A stretch of 46,221 nucleotides of DNA, taken from the NCBI GenBank assembly GCA_028868695.1, contig JAGWTZ010000022.1:1-46221 (forward strand). The letters run 5' to 3'. Position 1 is the stretch's first letter, and every line of letters begins with the position of its first letter. The stretch is from Alphaproteobacteria bacterium. GTDB taxonomy: Bacteria > Pseudomonadota > Alphaproteobacteria > Rhizobiales > Aestuariivirgaceae. The notes under the pieces were generated by a model that made no database searches, had not been told where the DNA came from, and saw only the letters and a program-made list of their open reading frames with translations. A program made the position numbers and the translations under genes. Below, piece after piece: positions 8,151 to 16,799 of the stretch.

Positions 8151-8522
8151 TCAAGCCACCGGCTGAACCCGCACCACCTTGAAGGTCAGCAGCTCGTCAT
8201 CCTCTTCGCGGATCGAAACATATTCACCCGGCGTGAAGGCATGCGCGCCAAAGCGGTAGCCGCTCTCATCATCATCGGCCGGTCCGTGGATGTCATAGTG
8301 AAAAGCCCAGGAGCCGCCGGGCTTGCGCACCAGATGCCCCACTTCATCGGCCTCTTGCGGCCGCTTGCGCACCACGCGGCACTGCTCGCGCAGCTTGTGC
8401 CAGGCATCAACATCAATATGGCCCTTGGCATCCAGGGGGGCGGTGAATTCATAGGCGATATTATGCTCGCCCTCGGGGTGGCCCTTCATGCGCGCCAGTT
8501 CCAGCCGGATTTTTGAAAGCAT
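8151..8522 (-). CDS. Conserved protein of unknown function
   Basis: A 123-residue acidic protein starting MLSKIRLELARMKGHPEGE. It contains HLVRKPGGSWAFHYDIHGP (a Trp/His-rich strand), a run of acidic residues (PADDDESGYRFG) and FTPGEYVSIREEDDELLTF near the end. No signal peptide, membrane segment or known catalytic motif is seen. I recall similar short proteins from many alphaproteobacteria but no assigned function. Coding is well supported by high third-position GC, a normal start, and a position that fills the gap between putR (six bases from its stop) and the divergent HAD gene. Confidence 0.8.
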   Translation of the reverse strand: MLSKIRLELARMKGHPEGEHNIAYEFTAPLDAKGHIDVDAWHKLREQCRVVRKRPQEADEVGHLVRKPGGSWAFHYDIHGPADDDESGYRFGAHAFTPGEYVSIREEDDELLTFKVVRVQPVA

Positions 8523-8666
8523 GGTTTAACTCCTTAAGGGGCAGGATAGTGCAGCGGCATCCCCACCCCCTTGATTTGGGTCAAAACCCGGCCCGCCACA
8601 AGGGGTGGACCTGCAGGGCCCCCTGCTCTATCAGGCAGGCCAACCCACCCACCAAGGAGCATGCAG

Positions 8667-9338
8667 GTGCACACCCCCCCGGAAGAATTTGGCAGCCTCT
8701 CCGCCCATGGCCTGCTGTTTGACATGGATGGCACGCTGCTCAATTCCGTGGCTCCCATGCTGCGCGTCTGGGGCCGCTGGGCCAGCCGCCACGGGCTGGA
8801 GTTGCACAGCTTCCTGAACCGCATCCAGGGCCAGCGCGCCATTGAAAGCATCGGCGCCATGAAGCTGCCGGGGGTCGACGCCGCGCTTGAGGCGCAGTGG
8901 ATCGAAGACGAGGAAGTGGCCGATGTGGCTGGCGTCATCCCCGTGCCGGGCGCCATTGAATTTCTGGCCACCATCCCCCGCGCCCATTGGGCCATTGTCA
9001 CTTCCGCGCCCCGGCGCCTGGCGCAGGCCCGCCTTGGCGCGGCAGGCATTCCGCTGCCGGATGTGATTGTGTGCGGGGAAGACGTGACGCGCGGCAAGCC
9101 CAACCCAGACCCCTTCCTGCTGGGTGCCCAGCGCCTGGGCCTCAGCGCCCGCGATTGCATCGTGTTCGAGGACGCCCATTCCGGCATCCGTGCTGCCGAG
9201 GCCGCCGGCGCCAATGTGGTGGTGATCACCGCCACCCATGATGAGGCGCACAGCCAACATCACCGCAGGCGCCGGGATTATCACGGCCTGCACCTCGACA
9301 CTGGCAACGGCAGCCCCTTCACCCTGCGCGCCAGATAA
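8667..9338 (+). CDS. HAD-superfamily sugar-phosphatase-like hydrolase
   Basis: A haloacid-dehalogenase-type phosphatase with all four motifs: LLFDMDGTLLNS (nucleophile and acid/base Asp), VTSAPRR (motif II Ser/Thr), GKPNPDPFLLGAQ (motif III Lys) and VFEDAHSGIRAAEAAG (motif IV). It resembles the YfbT / glycerol-3-phosphatase / beta-phosphoglucomutase group; the natural substrate cannot be read from sequence. Start: ATG 8661 lies only one base after AAGGAG (8654-8659), whereas the in-frame GTG at 8667 has a seven-base spacing, so GTG is preferred. The C-terminus has an unusual His/Arg-rich stretch (HSQHHRRRRDYHG). It is divergent from the unknown gene at 8151-8522. Confidence 0.85.
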   Translation: MHTPPEEFGSLSAHGLLFDMDGTLLNSVAPMLRVWGRWASRHGLELHSFLNRIQGQRAIESIGAMKLPGVDAALEAQWIEDEEVADVAGVIPVPGAIEFLATIPRAHWAIVTSAPRRLAQARLGAAGIPLPDVIVCGEDVTRGKPNPDPFLLGAQRLGLSARDCIVFEDAHSGIRAAEAAGANVVVITATHDEAHSQHHRRRRDYHGLHLDTGNGSPFTLRAR

Positions 9339-9340
9339 GG

Positions 9341-9381
9341 CCCAAAACAAAACCGGCCCCTTCCCTGGGGGAAGAGGCCGG
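9341..9381 (-). terminator. Rho-independent terminator of the peptide ABC operon
   Basis: On the minus strand a 13-bp stem (CCGGCC plus CTTCCC against its complement, one mismatch) is followed by TTTTGTTTT. It lies 21 bases after the stop of the binding-protein gene and just after the convergent HAD gene, so it may act in both directions, though the T-run serves the minus strand. Confidence 0.8.
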
Positions 9382-9402
9382 CTTCAGTGATGTGTCCGCC
9401 TG

Positions 9403-10989
9403 TTACTTGGTGGTGAGGTTGTAGTAAACCACGTCCGAAGACGGGCCTTCCACGAAGCCTTTCACGTTGGAGCGCTGGGCCAGCTCATCGGTCGATTGGA
9501 ACATGATCGCATAAGGCCCGGTTTCCAAGACCTTCTTCTGCAGGTCGATATAGTCCTGCTTGCGCTTTTCAGTGTCACGCTCCTTCACCGCCGCGTCGGT
9601 CATCTTGGTCTCTTCTTCCGCCGGCCAGGCATTGCGCCAGGCCAGGGGATGGCCCTTGGCACCGTCGGAATTGTCGGTGTTATGGGCAAAACCATCAGCA
9701 TTGGTGTGCGGGTCCATATAGTCCGGGCCCCAATAGATCATCAGCATCTGGTGCTGGCGGGCGCGGTATTTGGTGAGCAGCGCCTTGGTTTCCTCAGGAA
9801 TGAGGTTCACCTTGATGCCGCCCTTGGCCAGCGTGGATTGCACGTTCTGGGCAATGTTGGTGAAGGGGTCGGAGTTCGGCACATCCATGTCGACCGAGAA
9901 GCCGTCGGGATAACCTGCGTCCTTCAGCAGCGCCTTGGCCTTGTCGGCATCGAAGCTATAGGGATTCTCGTCATAGGAAGCCCAGAAGCCCGAAGCCCAG
10001 AGCGATTGATGCACCTGCATCTTGCCCTTGAGGAAGGTGTCGGCCATGCCCTTGTAGTCGATCAGGTAACGCACGGCCTGGCGCACCTTGGGGTCCTGGA
10101 ACTCCTTGGTCTTGAGATTCATGGCCACGTAATAGAGCAGCGCCTGCGGCACCGAGGTGATGGCCACATCCTTGTTGCCCGAAAGGCCATTGGCCTGGTC
10201 CGGCGTCAGGTTGCGGGCGATGTCCACGTCACCCTTTTCCAGCGCAAGGCGCTGGGCTGCCGGCTCTGGAATGTGGCGCAGCACCACGCGGTTCAGCTTC
10301 GGTGCGCCGCCGCGGTAATTGGGGTTGCCTTCCAGCACCACGCTGTCATTGGCCTTCCACGACTTGATCACATAGGCGCCGCCGCCGGCCGAATTGGTCT
10401 TCAGCCAGTTATAGCCGAAATCGCCATCCTTTTCATGTTCCTTGGCCACCTTGGAATCGACAACCGAGCCAACCACCGAGGACAGCAGCGCATAAACCAG
10501 CGATGGCGCATAGTCTTCGGTGATGGTGATCTTCAGCGTGGAATCATCCGGCGCGGTCACCAGCTTGTCGACGTTGTCCTTCGTCCAGCCCAATTGCGAG
10601 AGCAGGAACACCGGCGTCTTTTCCAGCTTGATCACCCGCTGCAGCGAGAAGGCCGCGTCTTGCGCGGTGACAGGGTTGCCCGAGGCGAATTTCAGGCCGG
10701 AGCGGATCTTGAACGTGAAGGTCTTGCCGTCATCGCTCACCGTGTTGCTTTCAGCAACACCGCCCACAAGCTTGGTGATGTCGGTGGGCTCAAAACGCAT
10801 GATGCGGTCATAGGAATTGGCCAGAACCTCGATGCCCGAAAGCTCATAGGCCTCGGCCGGGTCGAGTGAAATCAGGTCATCGATCTGCTTGGCGATGACG
10901 AGCGTGTCCTTGGGTGTTTCGGCAAAAGCCGTGGGCGCAAAGGCCACTAGGGCCCCGGCCAGCAATGCATATTTCAGGTGCTTGATCAT
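9403..10989 (-). CDS. Peptide-type ABC transporter substrate-binding protein
   Basis: A 528-residue family 5 extracellular solute-binding protein (DppA/OppA type). It starts with a Sec signal peptide (MIKHLKYALLAGALVAFAP, predicted cut after AFA). The mature part shows the family features LISLDPAEAYELSG, KLVGGVAESNTVSDDGKTFT and FKIRSGLKFASGNPVTAQD. It delivers ligand in the periplasm to the permease encoded upstream. Start ATG 10989 follows GGAG at good spacing. It is the last gene of the operon, 83 bp after the second ATPase, and is closed by a strong terminator. Peptides are the likeliest ligand, but family members also bind nickel, opines or sugars. Confidence 0.9.
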   Translation of the reverse strand: MIKHLKYALLAGALVAFAPTAFAETPKDTLVIAKQIDDLISLDPAEAYELSGIEVLANSYDRIMRFEPTDITKLVGGVAESNTVSDDGKTFTFKIRSGLKFASGNPVTAQDAAFSLQRVIKLEKTPVFLLSQLGWTKDNVDKLVTAPDDSTLKITITEDYAPSLVYALLSSVVGSVVDSKVAKEHEKDGDFGYNWLKTNSAGGGAYVIKSWKANDSVVLEGNPNYRGGAPKLNRVVLRHIPEPAAQRLALEKGDVDIARNLTPDQANGLSGNKDVAITSVPQALLYYVAMNLKTKEFQDPKVRQAVRYLIDYKGMADTFLKGKMQVHQSLWASGFWASYDENPYSFDADKAKALLKDAGYPDGFSVDMDVPNSDPFTNIAQNVQSTLAKGGIKVNLIPEETKALLTKYRARQHQMLMIYWGPDYMDPHTNADGFAHNTDNSDGAKGHPLAWRNAWPAEEETKMTDAAVKERDTEKRKQDYIDLQKKVLETGPYAIMFQSTDELAQRSNVKGFVEGPSSDVVYYNLTTK

Positions 10990-11072
10990 TGGTGCTACTC
11001 CGTTTTTGGTTATTTCTCTGTCGGCGCGGTGGCGATCACACATCTTTTCCAGATTGTTGACAAGCCACCTCC

Positions 11073-11834
11073 TCATGCGCCGCGTGCATAACCCCTGCTC
11101 GCGGCCACCAACTGGCGGGTGTAGGCCTGCTCCGCCACGCCGGCCCGCAGGGCATCGGCGCCGAGAATTTCGACGAGCCGCCCATCCTTCATCACGGCCA
11201 CGCGCTCGCACACATGCGCCACCACGGCCAGATCATGGCTGACCAGAATCGAAGTGGTGCCATGGGCCGCCCGCAGCCGGGCCAGCAGGTTGAGGATTTC
11301 CGCCTGCACCGAGACATCCAGCGCCGAGGTCGGCTCATCCAGCAGCAGGATGGGCGGATGCAGGATCAGCGCACGGGCAATGGCCACGCGCTGCCGCTGC
11401 CCGCCCGAAAGCTGGTGCGGAAAGCGGAACCGGTGCTTGGGCTCCAGCCCCACTTCTGCCAGCGCCGCGGCAATCTTGGCTTCGGCGCCCGCAATGCCCT
11501 GGATGGCCAGCGGCTCGCGCAACGCCTCATCCACCGTCTGGCGCGGATGCAAGGAGCCATAAGGGTCCTGGAACACATATTGCAGAAGCTGCCGCTCCTT
11601 GCGGCTGCGGGCAAAGCCCATGGCCTGGCCGTTGAGTTCCAGCGCCCCCGCCTGAAACTTCACCAGGCCGGCCACAGCCTTCAGGATGGTGGATTTGCCC
11701 GAGCCGCTCTCGCCCACAATGCCGAAGCTTTCACCCTTGGCCACGGAGAACGAAACACCATCCACTGCCCGGAAGCTGCGCCCCGCAGATGTGAATGTGA
11801 CTGAGAGGCCGGAAACCTTGATCATGTCAGCCAT
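11073..11834 (-). CDS. Peptide ABC transporter ATP-binding protein (DppF type)
   Basis: A 253-residue ABC ATPase with Walker A GESGSGKST (about 41-49), Q-loop YVFQDPYGSLHPRQ, signature LSGGQRQRVAIARAL, Walker B ILLLDEPTSALD and H-loop SHDLAVV. The short C-terminal extension without the full oligopeptide-ABC cysteine motif suits the second ATPase of a DppD/DppF pair. It overlaps the preceding ATPase by 13 bases, so the two are probably translated together and form the heterodimeric motor of the importer. Start ATG 11834; a second ATG lies three codons on. Confidence 0.92.
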   Translation of the reverse strand: MADMIKVSGLSVTFTSAGRSFRAVDGVSFSVAKGESFGIVGESGSGKSTILKAVAGLVKFQAGALELNGQAMGFARSRKERQLLQYVFQDPYGSLHPRQTVDEALREPLAIQGIAGAEAKIAAALAEVGLEPKHRFRFPHQLSGGQRQRVAIARALILHPPILLLDEPTSALDVSVQAEILNLLARLRAAHGTTSILVSHDLAVVAHVCERVAVMKDGRLVEILGADALRAGVAEQAYTRQLVAASRGYARGA

Positions 11835-12658
11835 GCCGGGTCCCGCTGCACGGTGGCCAGTTCGGCCTGCCTGCGCTCAAGCTGTGGCGCTGATTGGATC
11901 AGCGCGCGCGTATAAGGATGCTTCGCCGCGCCCAGCGATTTCGCGGCGCATTCCTCCATGATCTTGCCGCCATACATCACTAGCACGCGGTCACAGAATG
12001 AAGACACCACGGTGAGATTGTGGCTGATGAAAATGAGGCCCATGCCGCGCTCTTCCACCAGCTTGTCGAGTACGCGCAGCACTTCGTTTTGAACAGTCAC
12101 GTCAAGGGCCGAGGTGGGTTCATCGGCAATCAGCAGGTCCGGCTCGGCAATCAGCATCATGGCGATCATCACCCGCTGGCCCATGCCGCCGGAGAGCTGG
12201 TGCGGGAACAGCTGGTACACGAGGTCCGGCTCCCGGATTTGCACGGCCTCCAGCATGGCAAGCGCCTTGGCGCGCGCTTCGGCCCGCGTGCAGCGGCGGT
12301 GCAGCCGGTAGGCTTCCTCGATCTGCCAGCCTACATTGCGCACTGGGTTCAGCGAATATTTGGGGTCCTGCATCACCATGCTGATGCGTTTGCCGCGCAG
12401 CGCCTGCCAGTCGGCATCGCTGCGCGAAAGCAGGTTGAGCCCATCGAAGCGCAACGCCCCGGCAGTGACCTTTGCCGAAGCCGGCAAAAGCCCCAGCAGC
12501 GCCCGGCCGGTTGTGGATTTGCCCGAGCCCGATTCACCCACAATGCCCAGCCTCTCGCGCCCCAGCGTGAAGGAGACATCGCGCACGGCCCGCGTCTCTC
12601 CGCCCCGCCCGGGGAAGGTGACATTGAGGCCAGCAACTTCGAGCAGCGGCCCACTCAT
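11822..12658 (-). CDS. Peptide ABC transporter ATP-binding protein (DppD type)
   Basis: A 278-residue ABC ATPase with Walker A GESGSGKSTTG, Q-loop MVMQDPKYSLNPVRNVGWQI, signature LSGGMGQRVMIAMML, Walker B LLIADEPTSALDVTVQ and H-loop SHNLTVV. The C-terminal KHPYTRALIQSAPQL is the family's oligopeptide/dipeptide extension. Start ATG 12658 overlaps the stop of the upstream permease as ATGA, indicating translational coupling. A longer frame reaching 12913 lies inside the permease gene and is a shadow. Partner of the following ATPase in one transporter. Confidence 0.93.
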   Translation of the reverse strand: MSGPLLEVAGLNVTFPGRGGETRAVRDVSFTLGRERLGIVGESGSGKSTTGRALLGLLPASAKVTAGALRFDGLNLLSRSDADWQALRGKRISMVMQDPKYSLNPVRNVGWQIEEAYRLHRRCTRAEARAKALAMLEAVQIREPDLVYQLFPHQLSGGMGQRVMIAMMLIAEPDLLIADEPTSALDVTVQNEVLRVLDKLVEERGMGLIFISHNLTVVSSFCDRVLVMYGGKIMEECAAKSLGAAKHPYTRALIQSAPQLERRQAELATVQRDPAWLT

Positions 12659-13572
12659 GATGATTTCGGATCGAACACGTCGCGCAGTCCGTCCCCCAAA
12701 AGATTGAAGCCAAGGCTGACCACAAAAATCGCAATGCCCGGCATGGTGGCCACCCACCATTGGTCCAAAATCACCTCGCGGCCGGAAGACACCATTGCCC
12801 CCCACTCCGCCGTGGGCGGCTGCGCGCCAAGGCCCAGAAAGCCAAGCCCCGCCGCGGTGAGAATGATGCCCGCCATGTCCAGCGTCAGCCGCACGATCAC
12901 TGACGACAGGCACAAGGGCACGATGTGCCGCAGCAGGATGCGCGCGGTGGAGGCACCCTGCAGTTTCACAGCCGCGATGAAATCACTCTGCGCGATGGTG
13001 GCGGCTTCGGCGCGGGCAATGCGCGCATAGGGCGGCCAGGCGGTGAGCGCGATGGCAATCACCGCGTTTTCAATGCCAGGCCCCAATGCTGCCGCAAAGG
13101 CCAGCGCCAGAACCAGCCGCGGAAAGGCGAGGAAGATGTCAGTGATGCGCATCAGCACAACGTCGATGACACCGCCCAGAAAACCCGAAAGCGTGCCCAC
13201 CGCAAGGCCAAGCGGCGCCACCACCAGCGAAACCAGAACCACAATGGTCAAGGTCACCCGCGCGCCATATAGCACCCGCACGTAAATATCGCGGCCCAGC
13301 TCATCCGTGCCCAGCCAGTGGCTGGCGCTGGGCGGCTTCAGGCGCTGGGCAAGGTCCTGCGCCAAGGGGTCCTGCCCCCAGGCGAGCAGCGGGGCGGCCA
13401 GCGCCATCAGCAGCAGAAGCGCCACGATGATCAGCCCAGCCAGCGCCGCCGGGTTTTTGATGATGGCCACCAGCCCGCGCCAGGCATTGCCAGCCACGGC
13501 TTGGCGGCGCGAGGCGGGGGATTCGCTCTCCAGCCATTGCTTCCAATTCTGCGGGGCGGACGGTGCACTCAT
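12655..13572 (-). CDS. Peptide ABC transporter permease (DppC type)
   Basis: A 305-residue inner-membrane protein of the DppC/OppC family. An N-terminal cytoplasmic part (to about residue 42) leads into the first membrane helix (LAGLIIVALLLLMALAAPLL). Next comes the periplasmic HWLGTDELGRDIYVRVLYGA segment that is diagnostic of DppC, then further helices with the EAA loop (YARIARAEAATIAQSDFI). Start ATG 13572 overlaps the DppB-type stop by four bases and its own stop overlaps the next gene, so the cistrons are coupled. It forms the pore with the DppB-type subunit. Confidence 0.93.
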   Translation of the reverse strand: MSAPSAPQNWKQWLESESPASRRQAVAGNAWRGLVAIIKNPAALAGLIIVALLLLMALAAPLLAWGQDPLAQDLAQRLKPPSASHWLGTDELGRDIYVRVLYGARVTLTIVVLVSLVVAPLGLAVGTLSGFLGGVIDVVLMRITDIFLAFPRLVLALAFAAALGPGIENAVIAIALTAWPPYARIARAEAATIAQSDFIAAVKLQGASTARILLRHIVPLCLSSVIVRLTLDMAGIILTAAGLGFLGLGAQPPTAEWGAMVSSGREVILDQWWVATMPGIAIFVVSLGFNLLGDGLRDVFDPKSS

Positions 13573-14654
13573 GCGCGGCGCAGCCTTGGGTCAAAGATCT
13601 TGTAGAGGAAATCGCAGAAGGCGTTGATGCCGATGAACACCGCGCCCACCACCAGCGTGCCGCCGAGAACGGCATTCATGTCGGCATTGAAAAGCGATTG
13701 CGTGATGTAGCGCCCAAGCCCCGGCCAGGCGAACACAGTCTCCGTCAACACCGCGCCTTCCAGCAGCGAGGCATAGGAAAGCCCGATCACCGTGATCAGC
13801 GGCACCATGATGTTGGGAAAGGCGTGAAGCCACACCGCGCCCCAGAATGAGCGCCCCTTGACGCGCGCCGCCGTCACATATTCCTGGCCCAGCTGGTCGA
13901 TCATGAAGCTGCGGGCCATGCGCGCGATATAGGCCAGCGAGTAATAGGCAAGAATGGCGCCGGGAAGGATGAGGTGGCCCACCGCGTTGCGGAACACATC
14001 CCATTCCCCTTGCAGCGCGCTGTCGATCAGCAAGACACCGGTTCGCGTGGTGACGATGTCATCATAGCCCACATCGAGCCGCCCGGTGCCCGCTACCCAG
14101 CCAAGTTTGCCGTAAAACACAAACAGCCCCACAAGCCCCAGCCAGAACACTGGCGTGGAATAGCCAAACAGACCGAGCACCCGCACCACATGGTCGGGCC
14201 ATCGCCCTTTTTGCGCCCCAGCCGCAACGCCTGCGGGAACACCGATCAGCACGCCGAAGATCGTGGCCAGCGTGGCCAGCTCAAATGTCGCCGGGAAAAA
14301 TGTGAGGAGATCGGCAAGCACGGGCTGCGACGTCATCACCGATTCCCCGAGATCACCCGCCAGAACTTTTTTCAGATAGATGACGTATTGCACGATGATC
14401 GGCCTGTCGAGGCCCATGGCCAGCCGCGTCTTTTCATAGACATCGTGGTTGGCATGGTCGCCCACCACTGCCAGCACAGGGTCCACCGGAATGAAGCGGC
14501 CAATGAAGAACGTCACCGCCGTCAGGCCCAGGAAGGTCACCGCCAATGAAAGCAGGAAAAAACCAAGCTGGTGCCCAAGCCGGAGCAGCCGCGCGCCAGA
14601 GGTTTCAGTCCTGAAGCCCGAGCGTGAGACAGGCGCTGCTTCGCTGGAACTCAA
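13569..14654 (-). CDS. Peptide ABC transporter permease (DppB type)
   Basis: DppB/OppB-family permease with its first membrane helix at about residues 30-50 (FFLLSLAVTFLGLTAVTFFI), the conserved periplasmic LDRPIIVQYVIYLKKVLAGDLG segment in two parts, PVFWLGLVGLFVFY, and the EAA loop MARSFMIDQLGQEYVTAARVKG. I place the start at TTG 14654, which overlaps the upstream GAF gene's stop as TTGA and is preceded by GGTGG. The frame continues to an ATG at 14711, but that would overlap the upstream gene by 61 bases. With TTG the protein has 361 residues, slightly longer than usual because of a polar N-terminus. Confidence 0.88.
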   Translation of the reverse strand: MSSSEAAPVSRSGFRTETSGARLLRLGHQLGFFLLSLAVTFLGLTAVTFFIGRFIPVDPVLAVVGDHANHDVYEKTRLAMGLDRPIIVQYVIYLKKVLAGDLGESVMTSQPVLADLLTFFPATFELATLATIFGVLIGVPAGVAAGAQKGRWPDHVVRVLGLFGYSTPVFWLGLVGLFVFYGKLGWVAGTGRLDVGYDDIVTTRTGVLLIDSALQGEWDVFRNAVGHLILPGAILAYYSLAYIARMARSFMIDQLGQEYVTAARVKGRSFWGAVWLHAFPNIMVPLITVIGLSYASLLEGAVLTETVFAWPGLGRYITQSLFNADMNAVLGGTLVVGAVFIGINAFCDFLYKIFDPRLRRA

Positions 14655-15160
14655 GCCGCACCACCGGCCAAGGCGGCCAGATAGGCCTGCCGCGCTGGCG
14701 CACGCAGCCATTTCTCGGCCAGCGCCACGCGGGCGGGCGTGTAGTGGTGTTCAACGTCCAGCATGTTGATGGTGGCCACCACCGCGCCATCCACCACCAC
14801 CGGCAGGTTGATCACCGAGCCGCAGCCCAGCTTGCCGATCAGCTCATGATCGGGAAACACCGTGGCAATGTCAGCCAGCGTATTGGCAACGAAGCTGCGC
14901 TGCTGGCCATGAACCGTGTCAAACCAGCGGTCGCGGTGAATGGGCTTGGTGCCCGAAACCGGATAGGCGCTGGCGTCATTGGTATAGGCCCGCCGCGCCA
15001 GGCCCAGGGCATTGTCCACCGTCATCACGGTGAACAGTTTCGCACCCACAACGCGCTGGCACAGCGGCATCAGGGCATCCCAGGCGGCTTCGCCCTTGGC
15101 TGCGGCCAAGGCGTGTTCAAATGTTGCAATGTCCGCGCTGAAATCCGGCCCGCTGTTCAA
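14651..15160 (-). CDS. GAF-domain protein heading the peptide ABC operon
   Basis: A small GAF-type sensory protein. Segments such as AKLFTVMTVDNALGLARRAY, YPVSGTKPI, RSFVANTLADI, GCGSVINLPVVVDGAVVATI and NMLDVEHHYTPA give the GAF strand-helix order. No output domain (kinase, helix-turn-helix, cyclase) follows. Its stop overlaps the first permease start as TTGA, so it is tied to the transporter. I recall similar lone GAF proteins beside peptide transporters in rhizobia, function unknown. The start is uncertain: TTG 15160 has AGGGAG eight bases upstream and begins at the conserved part (169 residues). ATG 15217 follows AGGGGA and would add a hydrophobic stretch. Confidence 0.75.
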   Translation of the reverse strand: MNSGPDFSADIATFEHALAAAKGEAAWDALMPLCQRVVGAKLFTVMTVDNALGLARRAYTNDASAYPVSGTKPIHRDRWFDTVHGQQRSFVANTLADIATVFPDHELIGKLGCGSVINLPVVVDGAVVATINMLDVEHHYTPARVALAEKWLRAPARQAYLAALAGGAA

Positions 15161-15279
15161 AACCCGCTCTCCCTCAAGAGCAGGCAGAATGCAGGACGCA
15201 GCCAGCGCAAGCAACATCTTTCCCCTGCATGCCCGCATGCTGTTTGACCCCGGCGCAAAGCCGCCGCAAAACAGCAGGC

Positions 15280-16752
15280 ATGACACGCCTTTCAACCAGC
15301 AGCTTGCATCAGCTTGCCCCCGGTCCGCGCCGCTTCAACTATGACCGCAGCGCCTTGCGCCCGCGCCTGGTACACCTGGGCCTCGGCGCCTTTTTCCGAG
15401 CCCATGGCGCTCTCTACACTGAGGATTGCAATGAGGCGGGCGGCAATTGGGGAATTCTGGGCGCCAGCCTCAAGCGGCCAGACCAGCGCAACAGGTTGGC
15501 CCCGCAGGACTATCTCTACACCGCCACGCAAACCAGCGCCGAAGGCCGCAACACACGCATTGTTGGCGGTCTCGTGGGCATGTTGGTGGCCCCAGAAGAT
15601 CCGCAAGCGCTTGTGCAGCGCCTCGCACAGCCCGAAACGGAAATCGTCACCCTCACCATCACTGAAAAAGGCTATGGCCACGACCCCGCCACCGGCCGGC
15701 TGAACTTCAGCCATCCAGACATTGCCGCCGATCTTGCAAGCCTCCAGGCACCGCGCAGCGCCTTGGGCTTTCTCGTGGCCGCCTTGGAGAGGCGCATGCA
15801 GGCCCGCGCAAAGCCGTTCACGGTTGCCACCTGTGACAACCTTCCGCGCAATGGCGCGTTGCTTTCTGGGCTGGTGCAGGAATTTGCCGCCGCCCATGGC
15901 GCCGCCCTTGCCCGCTGGATCGCTGAAAACGTGCGCTTCCCCGCCAGCATGGTGGACCGCATCGTGCCTGCCGAAACCGCGCAAGACGCCACCCTGGTTG
16001 AAGCGGCCACTGGCCTCCATGATGCCAGCCCGGTGACGCATGAACCCTTCCGCCAATGGGTGATGGAAGATGCCTTCTCTGGCCCACGGCCGCGCTGGGA
16101 AGAGGCCGGCGCGCAATTTGTTTCGGATGTGGCCCCGTTTGAACACGCCAAGCTGCGCATGCTCAATGGCACGCATTCGGCCCTGGCCTATCTCGGCTAT
16201 CTTGCCGGCCACGAAACCATTGTGGATGCGGTGAATGACCCGCCTTTTGCCGCTTTCATCCAGCGCCTTTGGCGGGACGAAATCATTCCCACACTGAAGC
16301 CCCCGACCGGCATGGATTTGCATCTCTATGCCGCGCAGTTGCTGGCGCGCTATCAGAACCCCGCCATCCGCCATCGCACCTGGCAAATCGCCATGGATGG
16401 ATCACAGAAACTGCCGCAGCGCCTGCTGGGCACGCTTCGTGACCAGCTGCAGGCAGGGCGCGGCACTGCACTTCTCGCCCATGCCATCGCTGGCTGGCTG
16501 CGCTATGTGGAAGGAACCGATGACCTTGGCCGCGCCATTGATGTGCGTGACCCGCTGCTGCCGCTGCTCCGCCAAAGCCTGGCCGCACACGAAGGCTCAA
16601 AGGAGAAAATTGCATCCGTGCTGGCCGTTGAACAAGTCTTCGGCAGCAGCTTGCGCCACAACACCGCTTTCACCGGGGCGCTTGCCCAAGCCTATGGCAG
16701 GCTCGCAAGCCTCGGCGCGCGCCGCGCCTTGGCCAGCCTGTCACAAACCTGA
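15280..16752 (+). CDS. Mannitol dehydrogenase / fructuronate reductase family oxidoreductase
   Basis: A 490-residue long-chain polyol dehydrogenase. The N-terminal Rossmann domain starts RLVHLGLGAFFRAHGALYTE (about residues 27-46), with TLTITEKGY and TVATCDNLPRNG following. The C-terminal catalytic domain has FEHAKLRMLNGTHSALAYLG, carrying the catalytic Lys and the Asn/His of the family. Members interconvert D-mannitol and fructose or D-mannonate and fructuronate with NAD(H). Which one cannot be told here, as there is no sugar gene cluster beside it. Start ATG 15280 is preferred over 15229, which would overlap the divergent GAF gene's upstream region. Confidence 0.9.
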   Translation: MTRLSTSSLHQLAPGPRRFNYDRSALRPRLVHLGLGAFFRAHGALYTEDCNEAGGNWGILGASLKRPDQRNRLAPQDYLYTATQTSAEGRNTRIVGGLVGMLVAPEDPQALVQRLAQPETEIVTLTITEKGYGHDPATGRLNFSHPDIAADLASLQAPRSALGFLVAALERRMQARAKPFTVATCDNLPRNGALLSGLVQEFAAAHGAALARWIAENVRFPASMVDRIVPAETAQDATLVEAATGLHDASPVTHEPFRQWVMEDAFSGPRPRWEEAGAQFVSDVAPFEHAKLRMLNGTHSALAYLGYLAGHETIVDAVNDPPFAAFIQRLWRDEIIPTLKPPTGMDLHLYAAQLLARYQNPAIRHRTWQIAMDGSQKLPQRLLGTLRDQLQAGRGTALLAHAIAGWLRYVEGTDDLGRAIDVRDPLLPLLRQSLAAHEGSKEKIASVLAVEQVFGSSLRHNTAFTGALAQAYGRLASLGARRALASLSQT

Positions 16753-16799
16753 ACAATCCTTCACTGGCGCAAGGCCACTTGCTGTGGTCAGTGGCGGCC

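Noticed and set aside
9496-10869. A 457-codon plus-strand frame across the binding-protein gene
   Set aside because: Shadow of a well-supported solute-binding protein with signal peptide and family motifs.
11835-12913. Extension of the DppD-type ATPase to 12913
   Set aside because: It lies inside the permease gene; ATG 12658 overlaps the permease stop as ATGA and begins the conserved ATPase.
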